A stretch of DNA of 64,000 nt from Ligustrum vulgare (GCA_963555705.1 OY743180.1:40952129-41016128); one strand, 5' to 3'; positions 1 through 13,100 are shown, numbered from the stretch's first letter. The notes: generated by a model not told the origin, from the letters alone. Program-made: numbers and translations.

Positions 1-183
1 TCCCACTTTGTCCCTTTTTTGTACGTCTTTAGTCCATTTTCTTCGTTTTGTATCCAAACGCATCCAAAATATAATTTTTCCTAAAACAATTAAAATAAAT
101 ATATAATTAGCAATATAATATCCTAAAACACTTGTAATTGTCTAAATTTAAAGTCAAGATAAGTACGAAAAACATACTTATCA
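1..183 (-). mobile_element. Athila-type LTR tip, inverted fragment
   Basis: Read on the minus strand, this stretch starts TGATAAGTATG at position 183 and follows the first ~180 bp of the LTR beginning at 19217, with the same order of landmarks (TTTAGACAATT, TTTTAGGATA, GACAAAGTGGGA) and scattered mismatches. The copia gag start lies only 6 bp beyond this LTR tip, where that element's own leader and 5' LTR would be expected. An inverted LTR copy may have inserted into the copia leader, or a rearrangement joined them. The rest of the LTR lies outside the window. Confidence 0.75.
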
Positions 184-189
184 CAAGTC

Positions 190-3100
190 ATGGAAGCCGA
201 AGTCAGTTTCTCTACAATTGCTCCGATGGTGTTCGATGGAAACAACTACTAGCTTTGGGCAGTACGTATGGAGACATACTTGGAGGCTTTGGATCTTTGG
301 GAAGCAGTGGAAGAAGACTATGAAATTCCTACACTTCCGAACAATCCCACCATGGCACAGGTAAGAGGGCATAAAGAAAAGAAGACAAAGAAATCAAAGG
401 CAAAGGCCTGTTTGTTTGCTGCAGTCTCATCCACCATCTTCACTCGCATCATGTCGTTGAAGTCAGCAAAAGAGATATGGGATTATCTCAAGAATGAATA
501 TGAAGGAGATGAAAGGATTAAAGGTATGCAAGTTCTGAACTTGATCAGGGAATTTGAACTTCAAAGAATGAAGGATTCCGAGACAATCAAAGAGTACTCC
601 GACAAACTTCTTAGTATTGCAAACAAAGTGAGGCTTCTTGAATCTGAATTTACTGACTCAAGAATTGTAGAAAAAATTCTTGTTACAGTACCTGAAAGAT
701 ATGAAGCAACCATCACTGCCTTGGAGAATACCAAGGATCTGTCAAAAATTCCCTTGACAGAATTGCTTAATGCATTACAAGCACAAGAACAAAGAAGACT
801 GATGAGGGAGGACCCAAAAACTGAAGGAGCTTTAGCAGCCAAGCATGAAAAAATGGCAAAAAACAAAAAGAAGAAGAAGGACCTTGAAGGAAATGGAGCA
901 AGTGCAGTATTTGCCAATGCAAAAGGAAAGCATGAATATCAAAAAAAATCCTATCCACCTTGCCAACATTGCGGAAGGAAGAGCCATCCTCCATTTAGAT
1001 GCTGGAAAAGACCTGATGCTAAGTGCACTAAATGTAATCAAATGGGGCATGAAGCTGTTATCTGCAAAAACAAGAATCAACAACATGGTGAAGAGGCAAA
1101 GATTGCTGATCAAGAGGTTGAAGATCATTTGTTTGTGGCTACATGTTTCTCTGGCATAGAATCAAGTGAGAACTGGCTTATTGACAGTGGGTGTACTAAC
1201 CACATGACATATAACAAGGATTTATTCATGGAACTAAGCAACACAAACTCATCAAAGGTTCGAGTTGGAAATGGAAAGTACATAGCTGTGAAAGGAAAAG
1301 GAACAGTTGCAATCTCCACCTGTTCAGGTACAAAGTTCATTTCCAATATGTTGTATGTCCCTGAAATCGATCAAAATTTGTTAAGTGTTGGACAACTAAT
1401 TGAAAAGGGCTATAAATTTGTGTTCAAAGACAAAAGTTGCTTGATTAAAGATGCAGATGGAAAAGATATTTTCAAGGTAAAAATGAAAGGGAAAAGCTTT
1501 GCTCTAAATCTATTAGAGGAGGTGCAAACTGCTTTCCCAATCAAAGAAAATATCACTGAGTTATGGCATAAGAGGCTCGGGCACTATCATCATCAGGGGT
1601 TTCTACAAATGAAATCCAAGGAGATGGCAAATGATTTTCCAAAACTTAATGATCAAATTCCAAATTGCAAAGAATGTCAGTTTGGAAAGCAAAGCAGGAG
1701 ACCATTTCCTAAGGCATCATGGAGAGCAACAGGGAAGCTGCAATTAATTCATACTGACATTGCAGGCCTACAAAGAACGCCTTCTCTGAATGGTAGTCTT
1801 TATTATGTTGCATTCATTGATGATTTCACCCGTATGTGTTGGATTTTCTTTTTAAAGCACAAGTCAGAGGTGGCTCAAGTCTTCTGGAACTTTAAAGTTA
1901 GAGTAGAAAATGAATCTGGCTGTAGAATTCAGACTCTTAGATCAGACAATGGCAAGGAGTACACCTCCGAAGCATTCAATCGTTTTTGTGAGGAGACTGA
2001 CATCCAACATCAATTAACCACTCCATACACTCCACAACAAAATGGAGTTAGTGAGAGATGGAACAAATTTATATTGGAGATGACACGATGTATGCTACAT
2101 GAGAAGAACTTGCCAAAGCAATTTTGGGCTGAAGCCGCAAACACTGCTGTCTTTTTGCAAAATAGGCTTCCCACAAGAGCAGTGAGGGATAAAACTCCCT
2201 TTGAGGTTTGGTATGGTTATAAAACATCTTTGAATTTCCTTAAAATATTAGGATGTTTGTGCTTCACTCATGTTCCACAGACCAAGAGAGACAAACTTGA
2301 TAAAAGAGCACTTCCAGGCATCTTTATTGGCTACAGCTCGGTTGCAAAAGCTTATAAAGTTTTCCAGCCAAAAAATGGAAAAATTATTATAAGCAGGGAT
2401 GTGCACTTTATGGAAGAGGAAGAATGGAACTGGGATGATGCTAAGAAGATGGATTCAACCTCGAAAGAACCAAAACTCAAGCTACCTGTTTTGGACACAG
2501 CAGATGAAAGCATTGAAGATTGGGAGGATGAAGTGGACCAAATGGTGGATGATAGACCTGTTAGAGGCACAAGAACACTTTATGATATTTACCAAAGATG
2601 CAATGTTGCTGTGTGTGAACCTACAAATTTTGAAGAAGCCAAGATCGATCAGAATTGGATTACTGCAATGAAGGAGGAGTTGTTCATGATTGAAAAGAAT
2701 AAAACATGGTAGTTGGTTGATCGACCCCAAAATAGAAAGCTAATTGGAGTCAAGTGGGTGTATAGAACCAAGCTTAATGTTGATGGCTCAATCAACAAGT
2801 ATAAAGCTAGGCTCGTGGTCAAAGGATATGCTCAGATACCTGGCGTGGACTATGCAGATACCTTCGCACCAGTAGCTAGACTCGACATCATCAGGCTCTT
2901 ACTCGCTGTTGCAGCACAAAAGAATTGGAAGGTGTACCAGTTAGATGTCAAGTCAGCGTTCTTGAATGGTTTTCTGCAGGAGGAGATTTATGTTGACCAA
3001 CCGGAAGGCTATGTAAAGGAAGGAGAAGAAGACAAGGTCTATCTTCTTAAAAAGGCTCTTTACGGTTTGAAGCAAGCTCCAAGAGCTTGGTACAGCAGGA

Positions 3101-4143
3101 TTGATGAACACTTGCAGAACTTGAGATTTTCTAAAAGCTTATCTGAATCAACATTATATGTCAAACACAATGGAGCCGACATTCTTATCATCTCACTATA
3201 TGTGGACGATCTTCTCGTGACGGGAAACAAAATGAGTATTGTGGAGAAGTTTAAGCAAGAGATGATGGAGTTTTTTGAGATGAAAGATCTCGGATTGATG
3301 ACCTTCTTTCTTGGAATGGAAATCAAACAGGATGAAAATGAAGTTTTTATCTGTCAGAAAAAATATGCTAAAGAGATTTTGATGAAGTTTAAACTTGAAG
3401 AATGCAAAGAAATGAGCACTCCAATGAATTCAAAGGAGAAGCTCTGTAAAGAAGATGGAACAGAGAAGATTGATCAAGCATATTTTAGAAGCCTCATTGG
3501 TTGCTTGATGTATCTCACAGCAACTCGGCCTGATATTTTGAACGCTGTAAGCATTTTGTCTCGATTTATGCACTGCGCAAGCGAATGGCATCTGAAGGCT
3601 GCAAAGAGGGTGTTTAGATATGTGAAAGGCACATGTGATTTTGGCATTAAATTTACAAGGAGCAAACAGTTCAAGCTGGTCGGATTCTCAGATAGTGACT
3701 GGGGAGGTTCCACTGATGATATGAAAAGCACTTCGGACTATTGTTTTACACTTGGTTCTGGTGTTTTCTCATGGAGCTCGAAAAAACAAGAAATTGTAGC
3801 TCAATCCACCGCTGAAGCAGAATTTTTTGCTGCAACAGCCACCGTTAATCAAGCTTTGTGGCTGAGGAAGATTTTATTTGATCTTAACCTCGAGCAAGTG
3901 GAAAGCACAGAGATTCTTGTTGACAACCAAGCTGCCATTGCAATCTCTAAAAATCCTGCGTTTCATGGGAAAACTAAGCATTTTAATATTAAGTTATATT
4001 TCTTAAGGGAAGTACAGAAAGATGGAGCTATTGTTCTTATCTACTGCAAAACAGAACATCAGGTTGCAGATATTTTCACCAAGCCACTTTCAGCTAGCAA
4101 GTTTGAATTTCTGAGAACAAAACTTGGTGTTTGCAGCTCCTAA
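190..4143 (+). pseudogene. Ty1/copia gag-pol polyprotein with two in-frame stops
   Basis: One frame runs from ATG 190 to TAA 4143, about 1,317 codons, a normal length for a copia polyprotein. It is interrupted only by TAG at 250-252 and TAG at 2710-2712. Domains in order: a gag region, a CCHC zinc knuckle (CTKCNQMGHEAVIC, ~1023-1064), the protease motif LIDSGCTNHM (~1180-1210), an integrase zinc-binding region (HKRLGH ... CKECQFGK, ~1567-1690), the integrase core with LRSDNGKEY (~1938) and NGVSERWN (~2041), reverse transcriptase with YVDDLL (~3199), and RNase H with STAEAEFF (~3805). Such proteins package and copy the element's RNA in cytoplasmic particles and insert the cDNA. No frameshift is seen, so decay is slight. 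I place the start at 190, because the frame upstream of the first stop reads as normal gag N-terminus. Clade not assigned. Confidence 0.93.
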
Positions 4144-4155
4144 AGCAAGGAGGAG

Positions 4156-4411
4156 TGTTAGAAGATGTGTCTAGGACTGCTGATATTTCTCAGTTGAATA
4201 TTTCAAATTTCCTGTTTTTTTGCTGTTTGTTATTTTCTGTTGTGATCATGGCATAATCTTAGGACCATGATTCTAGTGAGTTGTTATTAATTAGCTTTAA
4301 ATAGTAGTGTTTCTAATAAAGAAATATATTCAGTTCTCTTTCCTAAAAATTACTACGTTGCTCTCATTTCACTTTGCTTTTATCTGTTCTTTTCTTACTC
4401 AATTAACAACA
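4156..4411 (+). mobile_element. 3' LTR of the copia element (end approximate)
   Basis: The polyprotein stop is followed at once by a purine-rich tract (AAGCAAGGAGGAG, 4143-4155), the expected plus-strand primer. TGTTAGAAG then starts the LTR. Inside are a TATA-like TTTAAATAG (~4296) and AATAAA (~4315). The 5' LTR is not in the window, so the right end (a CA near 4408-4411) is inferred. Confidence 0.6.
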
Positions 4412-4514
4412 CTTTCGAATCTAGCTTCCTTAATAAACATTCTAATCCAAAACATTCAGAAACCATCATTCAATTTTCTCCTATGTACCGTAGTAATGAT
4501 ATTTCTATAAAGTT
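4412..4514. other. Junction between two copia remnants, nothing assigned
   Basis: AT-rich sequence between the first copia LTR and the second copia relic. It may be the LTR end, or part of the second element. No gene or repeat recognised. Confidence 0.4.
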
Positions 4515-6035
4515 CAACTGGTACAAATTATCTTGAAGTAAGCCAAGTTGATAATCCCTCAGATAATACATCACCAGAGCATTTGAGTGGTGAAAGACCA
4601 GATAATGGTGAAAGACCAGATAATGGTGTTAATGTATAGAGTGAAGGTAAAAAAGTTGCATACAAAGTTAATGAGACCTCATCAAGTGAAGATAATGAAC
4701 TTAGTTCTAATGAAATAGATATTAGTACAGAAAATATACATGGTGTTTCAGTTCAAGGGGAAGTAGCCCCATCTAGACATCATATGGTGACTAGAGGCAA
4801 AGCTGGAATTCTCAAACCTAAAGTATATTCTAGTCAAAGTGTAGAGTATCAATTAAAGATTTGCAAGGAGAACCTGAACTAGAAAATCCATCAGTGGCTT
4901 TATCAAGCAAAAATTGGAAAAGGGCCATGGAAGAGGAGTACGATGCTCTCTGTAAAAACAAAACTTGGACACTTTTGAGTCCATCATCCAAGCATAAGGT
5001 CTTTGGAACAAAATGGGTGTTTAGACTAAGGCACAGTGCTGATGGAAAGTTTCAAAGATATAAAGTAAGGTTAGTGGCCAAAGGTTTCTTGGAAATTACT
5101 GGAATAGACTTCTATGAAACTTACAGTCCAGTGATCAAGGCTTCAACATTAAGAGTTATTCTAAGTCTATTAGTCTCAAAGATTGGAAAGTTAGACAGAT
5201 TGATATAAACAATGCATTCCAGAATGGAAAATTAGAGGAGGAGGTCTATTATAAGCAAACCTGAAGGCTTAACATAGTGCAAAACCAAACTTTATATGAA
5301 TACTTAGCAAAGATTTTTATGTTTTAAAACAAGCTCTAAGAGCTTGGTGTGAAAATCTGAAATTCCCTATTGGACTGGAGGTTTGAGCACTCAAGTGCAG
5401 ATAAATCCTAATTTTTCTACATGAGTACTACAAGTTAAATTTGCATTAGTCTAGGTTGATGACATCGTCGTAACTGGAAATGATAATGAACTTGTACAAG
5501 ACTTCATAGACAAACCGAATGCAAAATTTTCTCTAAAGGACATGAGATTATTACATCAATTTCTTGGTATAGAAGTCTGTAGACATAACTCAGAGCTCTA
5601 TCTATTACAAATCAGGTACATCAATTTCTTGGTATAGAAGTCTGTAGACATAACTTAGAGGAATGAAGGAGTCTTTATCAATGGATTTGTTGATGCTGAT
5701 TGTCCTTCTTTTCCTGATGACAGATGATCAACTGTAAGGTACTACATCTATGGCAGGATCAAGCGCAGATGCTAAAACTTCATCAGAATTAAACACCAGT
5801 GCTGTGGTGTGATAATCTAGGAGCTAGTGCCCTAGCTTCCAATCTTGATTACCATGCAAGAACCAAACATATTGAGCTAGATGTACACTTTAGTAGAGAC
5901 AAAATTCTTGGGAAATACTTTGAAATCAACCTCGGCAGATCAAACAATGAACCTACTCACCAAGTCTCTCTCCAACTACAAACTTAAATATTTGAAGGAG
6001 AAGCTTGGAGTCAATTGACTGCCTTCTAGCTTAAG
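4515..6035 (+). pseudogene. Decayed Ty1/copia reverse transcriptase and RNase H
   Basis: This is the 3' half of a second copia polyprotein. Readable pieces are a linker ending in the HHMVTRGKAGI-type motif (~4780), the reverse transcriptase N-terminus (4861-5208; FGTKWVFRLR and RLVAKGF), a shifted piece around the FLGIEV motif (~5560), and an RNase H C-terminus (5799-5987; WCDNLGA and ARTKHIEL). Frameshifts, deletions and stops separate the pieces, and the catalytic YVDD region is not intact. Gag, protease and integrase core are absent. It has the same orientation as the upstream copia element but a different sequence, so it is a separate and much older insertion. Confidence 0.85.
5553..5660 (+). 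repeat. 43-bp direct duplication inside the copia relic
   Basis: The stretch at 5553-5595 recurs at 5618-5660 with one difference (CTCAGAG versus CTTAGAG). The period is 65 bp, with a 22-bp spacer. It covers the coding segment for the reverse transcriptase FLGIEV motif. Confidence 0.9.
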
Positions 6036-6041
6036 GGATGG

Positions 6042-6428
6042 TGTTAGAATTATTTTAGATTCTAGCTCATGTCTACATTCTGGTTGAAGAAGATGAAATT
6101 GCTATATGTTGACATTACGTTTCTTCCACCATTTAAGTGAAAGTGAGATTTCCTTTGTAAGGTTGTTAGTGACATTTCAGCAACATGTTTTTTTTCATCC
6201 TTCCTTGCTGTTATTCTTTTATTGATTCTAGTCTTTTGCTCTTAAGGTTGTTTTGTACCAACCTCCTTGTTTTTAGGCTACTTTTCCCTCATTGTAAATG
6301 TGTCATATTTTTATAGGTAGTGATAGATTTGAGTTTGTTAGCTAAGAATCTTTGAGCTCTATATACTCCGAGCTCCATCGTGTAAATGTATTAACCTTTA
6401 ATTTCAATTCAATACATTTATTAATCCA
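6042..6428 (+). mobile_element. 3' LTR of the second copia relic
   Basis: A degenerate polypurine tract (TTAAGGGATGG) precedes TGTTAGAATTATTTTAG. Inside are a TATA-like CTATATACTCC (~6358) and a T-rich 3' end near ATTAATCCA. The right end is estimated because no partner LTR is present. Confidence 0.6.
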
Positions 6429-6633
6429 TTTTCCCCCCTAACTATTGAGTTGAATTAAGTGCCTCAAGTGAGTGGTAGTTTCAGTATAGTTCCTAGAGTT
6501 GTAAAGTGTTGTTCCATTTTCATTAGAATCGTATGTGTATGTAATTTTTGCATAGTTCTTTGGTGCTAAAACTCTAAACCATTAACATGAACATAAAGAT
6601 AATATCACATAACGACGATGCTGATTGCTTCAG

Positions 6634-8737
6634 GAAGCCATTGCAGTAGGGAGATCTTTTGCTTCCATTAAAGGCTACCACTTGGATGGGAACAAAGAAA
6701 TGGTAGCCATGGGTTTCATGAACATTGTGGGGTCTCTTACTTCTTGTTATGCTGCAACTGGTAGGCCAATTTAAGTTTATGATGGCTATTAATGACTTGC
6801 TTGATAAGGTCAACTAAACAATAATCTATATATTAAGGAAGAAACTTTAGCCTCCGTTTGGCAAACTATCTTTAAACATGTTTCTAAACAATACATTTCC
6901 CCAAACCACTTTTTAATCACACACATTTTCTCTCTCCACTTTTCATCTACATATTTTACCTCGAAAATATCAAATTCTTTGTTAAAAAAAAAAAACTAAG
7001 TGTTAGTGAACTAGCTTATGGATTTGTTCCACTTTGGCCATCACCATTTTTTGTTTGAAATGAGTTACTATAATTTCATTGATAGCATGGAATACCCGAT
7101 ATATCTAGGTTATTTTTAAAAGTCAAGCTGGGGAAATAAGTTTATTTGGAAAAGCATTTTGAGAAACAAATGGTCCAACAAGACACATTTTTGCCAACCT
7201 AGACTATAAAAGTAATATAAGGATTTATCATGTCACATCATTTTATTTGGAAAATAAAGGGCTGTCTACCAAAGTTATGTTTTTCACCTGAAAAATTGAT
7301 TATGCAGGTTCATTCTCAAGGACTGCGGTGAATTTTAGTGCAGGGTGTGAAACAGTGGTGTCAAATATAGTTATGGCCATAACGGTGCTTATGTCCCTTC
7401 TCTTATTCACCAGGCTCTTGTATTACACTCCATTTGCCATTCTAGCATCAATCATATTATCAGCTCTTCCTGGATTGATTGATTTAAATGAAGCATATAA
7501 TATATGGAAGGTTGACAAATTTGACTTTATTGTTTGCCTTGCTGCCTTTTTTGGGGTCTTGTTTGGCACTGTCGAAATTGGGCTTCTTATTGCGGTACGT
7601 ATTTTAAATCTTTTATTTCCAAGCATTTTTTAACAAGTGAAAATTGTTACTTATTACTCATAAGTAGACTTACTTATAAATGAAATTTTTGAATCTTGTA
7701 TAAATTTCAAAATCCATCTCTTTATATTTTCAGAAAATCAAACTTATCTAATTTTAATATATTGAGTTTCCACTTAAAACATAAGAAAACTGATTTCAAT
7801 CTTCAAGAGCATTGAAAAATTGAACAACCCCTACATTTTGTATCAGATAATTAACAATGCTTGTTGTGTATCAAATCTATTGCAGGTAGCTATCTCATTT
7901 GCTAAGATAATAGTAGATTCCATTAAACCCTGTACACAAGTACTAGGAAAACTTCCAGGAACAGATATATTCTGTGACATCTTGCAATACCCTATGGCCA
8001 CCCAAATTCCAGGAATCTTAATTGTTAGTATTTGTTCCGGAACACTTTGTTTTGCAAATGCCAGTTTCATCAGAGAAAGGTATAGAAACGCGAATTGATT
8101 ATTTCCATTCAAATCTTATTGGCACTAAGATTTTTTGATCTATAACTCATATTTTCATATCCCTGCTCTAGAATCCTGAGGAGGGTAAATGAGACAAAAG
8201 AAAATATGAGAGGAGTTCAGGTATTAGTCCTCGACATGTCAAGTAAGTTTTGTTTGCCTCTACAACTTTTTGGATTCAAATCAATGCATTTTGGACTTGG
8301 TTGCTATATTCATATCAATAGGACTACAAATGGTTAAGACAGGAATTTCACATAATCTCACTTGTCTCCTACTTAGTTTTTATTCTGAACTGTATATGAT
8401 TATGATAGATGTGATGAATATCGACACTTCTGGAATTCATTCCCTACAAGAACTACATAAGAAGTTGATTTCAGGAGGCACAAAAGTGAGGCTATTATAT
8501 TTACTCTCAAGTCTTTGGATATTATAATTTTTATTCGATAAAAAAGGCATATGATATACTATTTTACTGGTTTGCGATTTGCAGTTAGCACTGGCAAATC
8601 CAAGGTGGCAGGTGATTACCAAACTGAAAACTGCAAAATTTCTTGATAAAATTGAAGCAGGGTGGGTTTTTTTCAATATAGCTGATGCAGTAGAAAATTG
8701 CCTTCGTTTCAAAATAAATGTTCTTGATAACTGCTAA
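6634..8737 (+). CDS. Sulfate transporter, group 3-like, C-terminal half (six exons)
   Basis: Exons I can define: 6634-6760, 7308-7594, 7886-8079, 8172-8242, 8409-8485 and 8585-8737 (TAA 8735-8737). All five introns begin GT and end AG, and a further acceptor (TTCAG) precedes 6634. The joined length is 909 bp, 302 residues, with no stop. It starts [20 protein letters not shown], continues through membrane segments ([56 protein letters not shown]), and ends in a cytoplasmic STAS domain with [19 protein letters not shown] proteins are proton-coupled sulfate carriers of about 650 residues; the wording here is closest to plant group 3, some of which act at plastids. The N-terminal half is absent. 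The two copia elements lie just upstream in the same orientation, so earlier exons may lie before this window, or the gene may be truncated. Confidence 0.9.
6849..6960. mobile_element. MITE-like repeat in the first transporter intron
   Basis: It begins CCTCCGTTTGGCAAAC and contains a stretch that, reverse-complemented, reads TGTGTGATTAAAAAGTGG. Similar wording occurs at 15850-15890 and 57540-57570. The opening resembles termini of hAT-like miniature elements. Ends and target duplication are not resolved. Confidence 0.4.
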
Positions 8738-9241
8738 GGAAGGGCTCTATTCCATTTCATAAAGGGTTAAACATAAATAATATTACTGCATTTTCACCAT
8801 GTCTGTTATGTTGGACGAGACATGAATGTATAGAAAAAAGAAGATGTATTTCATGTCATGCTCGTCTTGATTTTCTTGTTATTGGTGATAGAATGTAAAA
8901 GGGTAGTTACATGACGGTTATGTTATGTTATGTTTGTATAGTTTTTAGTTTTTGGGTTGTATGTACGTTTTCAAAAACAAGATGACTTTGTTGTGAAATA
9001 AACTTGATTTGGAAAATGAAAGTAATCGAAAATAATTGACCCGGCCAATAAATATTTATGCTTATGTTCAAGTTAAAGTTTATGAATCTGTGTTGTGAGC
9101 CAAACCGTTGAGCCCATGTTCTAGTTGGAAGATTAAATTGTGGTGGTAAAAAGTAGTTGGAACTTGGAAGATGCATAGGAATGGTACATGGATCGCTATA
9201 CTATATATATAGGTGAGGTCCAGGACAAACATGTTAAACAA
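8738..9241 (+). other. Transporter 3' flank with a possible polyadenylation signal
   Basis: This follows the transporter stop codon and ends at the minus-strand copia LTR. AATAAA occurs at 8997-9002, about 260 bp past the stop, a reasonable place for a 3' end. No other coding signal is recognised. The right part (CTATATATATAGG, ~9200) is only AT-rich. Confidence 0.5.
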
Positions 9242-10136
9242 TGAACAAATCAAATTACAATGAACAAGTAACAGTAAACAAAATAAACTAAATAGAAAGT
9301 GGAAAAAAAATTAATTGAACGTCTGGAGCTAGGTCCTGTGTTCACCCTCTCACCAAATGAATTTGAGCATTTTGCTTCCCAGGATACTGCAGCATTGCAG
9401 TTGAACTGAAAATGTACAGATCTAGATCACCAAGCTACTAAAGGAGACAAGATTAATGACAATATTGCAGATTTAAGAAGAGAGATTTCCTGCCGTGTTG
9501 TGTGTTTTATGCTGAGGGAGAGTGTTCAATATTTATAGGCAAGGAGGAGCTTTCAGCCATTTAATTATCCTTAACTCCTGCCATTACACTGCCCTTTTAA
9601 TTCAAGGGGTTTTGGAGTTATAAATTAAATGGAAAACAGTTTTGGAGTTATGTTTCAAATGGAAAAATGTAAAAGAGAATTCCAAACCATGGCTTGCACT
9701 TTGTCGCCAATTTTTGGTTCATTAGGTCTAACATTCGTGTACACAGGTTGTGACCACACACAAGTTCAAGGCTCGAAGGCCAAGTCGGTCCAAGATTTAT
9801 GCCCCCTTCCGGCGTGTAGGACACAGAGGAGTCTCTATACAACAAATGGTTACACCTTACAAATTGATCATCATATTTAAGTTGGTCCAAAACTACTTCT
9901 TTATCCCATGTGGGATAGCTACTTAAGCTTTCCCACATTGCTACATTTTTTTTCCATTTCCAAAGTGGGATGACACAATTTATAGCCCTTGTTTATTCCA
10001 ACCTTTCATTTCTAAACAATGTGGTGTTGTAATCCCTTTTAAAGCTCCTCTTTCAATCCCAACTCTAATTCATTGTGGAATTCAATTTCACATTCACTAG
10101 TGAAAATACCCAAGCCCCAATATATATTTTTCAACA
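9242..10136 (-). mobile_element. 3' LTR of a minus-strand copia element
   Basis: Read on the minus strand it starts TGTTGAAAAATATATATTGG at 10136 and ends near TGAACAAATC at 9242. It matches the LTR at 14635-15574 along its length with many substitutions and small indels. A minus-strand TATA box (CCTATAAATATTG, ~9530) is intact. A purine-rich tract on the minus strand (TGTGGGAGAT, 10137-10146) abuts it, as expected at a 3' LTR. Confidence 0.88.
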
Positions 10137-13100
10137 ATCTCCCACATGAATGGAAATTGATAGAGACACGGAATACTTGGTGACAAAGTTCCACAGTCGA
10201 AACCTACATAAGGCAAGTAGGAGTTACCCTTTGAACATTCCCTTGTAAAATACATTTACTTTACTAGTTGATCAGTAAACGTGATGTCTTTGAACTGTTC
10301 TGCCTTTTGTGTAAACGATGATTTACCTCACACTGGATTCTGACTAGCACAATTCAAATCTCATGGGTATGTTTGTTTCTAGCCATGAGCATAAGCCTAT
10401 TGGATATCTGGTATAGTGCAGTCCATAATCACAAGTATATCTCAAGTATCTTAGTATTTTTACTATTCCTTTCCAGTGGCCAAACCCTTTATTACTCGTA
10501 TATCTACTAGCTTGCTAACTGCGTAGGCTACATTTGGCCTTGTACAACTCATTGAGTACATAAGACTTCCGATTATTCTAGAGTACTTAACTTGAAAAAT
10601 ACCATCGCCTATATTCTTCTATAGATGTTGACTTGTATCTATCGGTGTTATAACCATGCCAGTATCATAATTGTTGAATTCTTCCAAATTTTTGTCCACA
10701 TAATATAACTAGCTTAGAAGGAGTCGATATGATGTTCTTGATATTTTAAATCCAAGAATCACATTAGCTAGACTCATATTCTTCATGTCAAATCTTGAAT
10801 TCAACATATTTTTAGTAGATTTAATCATTTTATCGTTGCTACCAATAATAAGCATGTCGTCAACATAAATACATAAAATAACATAGCCATTTTTTTCTTT
10901 GATGTAAACACATTTTGTCACATTCATTGATTTTAAATTCACTTTTCATCATGACATTATCAAGTCTTTCATGCCATTATTTGGGTGCTTGTTTCAAGCC
11001 ATACAATGACATCACTAATTTGCAGACTTTCTTTTCCTACCCTAGTGATGAAAAACCCTCGGGATATTCCATGTAGATTTCTTTCTTTAAATCTCCATTC
11101 AAAAAGGCAGTTTTAACATTCATTTGATGTAGTTCAAGATTTCGTAGAGCTGCAATCGCAAGTATCATCCTAATGGATGTTATTCTTGTAACTCAAGAAT
11201 ATGTATTGAAGTAATCAAGGCCTTCTCGTTGTCTATAGCTTTTAATTAATAATCTGGCCTTATACTTATCAATAGTTCGACCTGCTTTCATTTTTCTTTT
11301 GAATATCCATTTGTAGCCTAGTGGTTTGCTTCCCGAGGGAAGATCCACAAGCTCCCAAGTTTGATTTTGAAGAATGGAATCTATTTCACTTTTAATGACC
11401 TCTTTCCACGGGGCCCTTCTGAAGAGTTCATAGCTTCTTTCAAGCTTTGAGATTCAATTTATAGCATATAGGTTAGAACATCATGACCATAAGATTTTTC
11501 TATCCTTTCTTATTTGCTACATTGTGGTTCAGCCTCAACTTCCTCTTCTAATTCTTGGTCCAGACTATTCTAAACCATAGTCTCAAATTTCCATATAGAA
11601 GAGCTTGCTTCCTCTATGGACTTGTACGAAAATACACGTTTAAAGAATGAAGCATTTCTAGATTCCATTATCGTGTTTCTGTGTACGTCCAGAATTTTTG
11701 AATCAAACACAAGAAACCGATAAGCACTTCAGTTATGTGCATATCCAATGAAAATATAATCAACAGTTTTGATCCTATTTTCACCTTCTTTGGTGTAGGT
11801 ACAACCACTTTGACAAGACAACTTCACACTTGTAAGTGTTTGTAGGAAGGCTTCCTCCCTTTCAATAATTCGTAGGGGCTCTTATCTTTTTTTCTTTCGG
11901 GGCACCTCATTTAAAAGATAATTAGCTGATAACATAGCTTTCCCCACATGTTCTGAGGTAACCTAGAACTCAACAACATTGCATTCATCATATCTTTCAA
12001 TGTTCTATTTTTTCGTTCAACAACACCATTTTGTTGAGGTGAGTGATGTGCTATTTTTTCATTTTTAATTTTGCGTCGTGCACAGAATTCAACAAATGGT
12101 GATTCATATTCACCACAACTATCACTTTTCAACACATTGATCTTTCTGTTGAATTGATTTTCAACTTCATTCTTAAAGAGAACAAATTTCTCTATAGCTT
12201 CATCTTTACTTTTAAGCAAATACACAAAAAAATATTTTGTGCTATCGTCTATAAAAATAATGAAATATTAGTTGCCTCCCCATGTTTGTACAGATCTTAA
12301 ATCATGTACATCAATGTGAATTAAATCACGTGGTTCAGTTTTTCTTTCAACGGATCAAAATGATGACCTTGCTAATTTTGCCTCAAAACAAGTTTCACAT
12401 TTATGTTTATTATTAATGGAATGTAGGTATGCAATTTAAGTTAATTAATTTGCACAATGTATCATAATTAACATGTCTTATTCTACCATGCCACAAATTG
12501 GAAGACTCAACCAAGTAAACTTATGAGCTATTCATTTTTGGCTTAATAGTCATAACATTGAGCTTGAAAAGCCCATCACTTACATAATCTTTCCCCAAAA
12601 ACATTCCAAACTTAGACAAAATTACTTTGTCTAACTGAAACACCATACGAAAATCGTGCTTGTTCAGCAACAAATTGAACATCGAATTCTTTTGAATCTC
12701 TGGCACATAGAGCACATTGTTTAAAGCCAGCTCCTTTACAAAAATCATCTTAAGAACCACCTTTCCATGGCCCTTGATCTCAGAGGTCACTGAATTTTCT
12801 ATATACACCTTTTCCTCATCCGCTGCTTCAAAACAAACATCTCATTGTCGGAGCAAACATGTCAGGTGGCACCAGTGTCTATCAACCATTCTCTTAGGTT
12901 TGAACCCACCAAGTTCACTTTAGACATGATAACTGCAAGGTTCATGTCAGATGCATCTTGAGCAGTATAGTGAACCATGTTTGCTTCTTTCTTATTCTTT
13001 GATGGACGGCACTCCATAGACTTGTGACCTATCTTGTCACAATTCAAGCATTTTCCTTAAAATCTCTTATTAGAAATTCCATATTTTGGTCCCAACTTAG

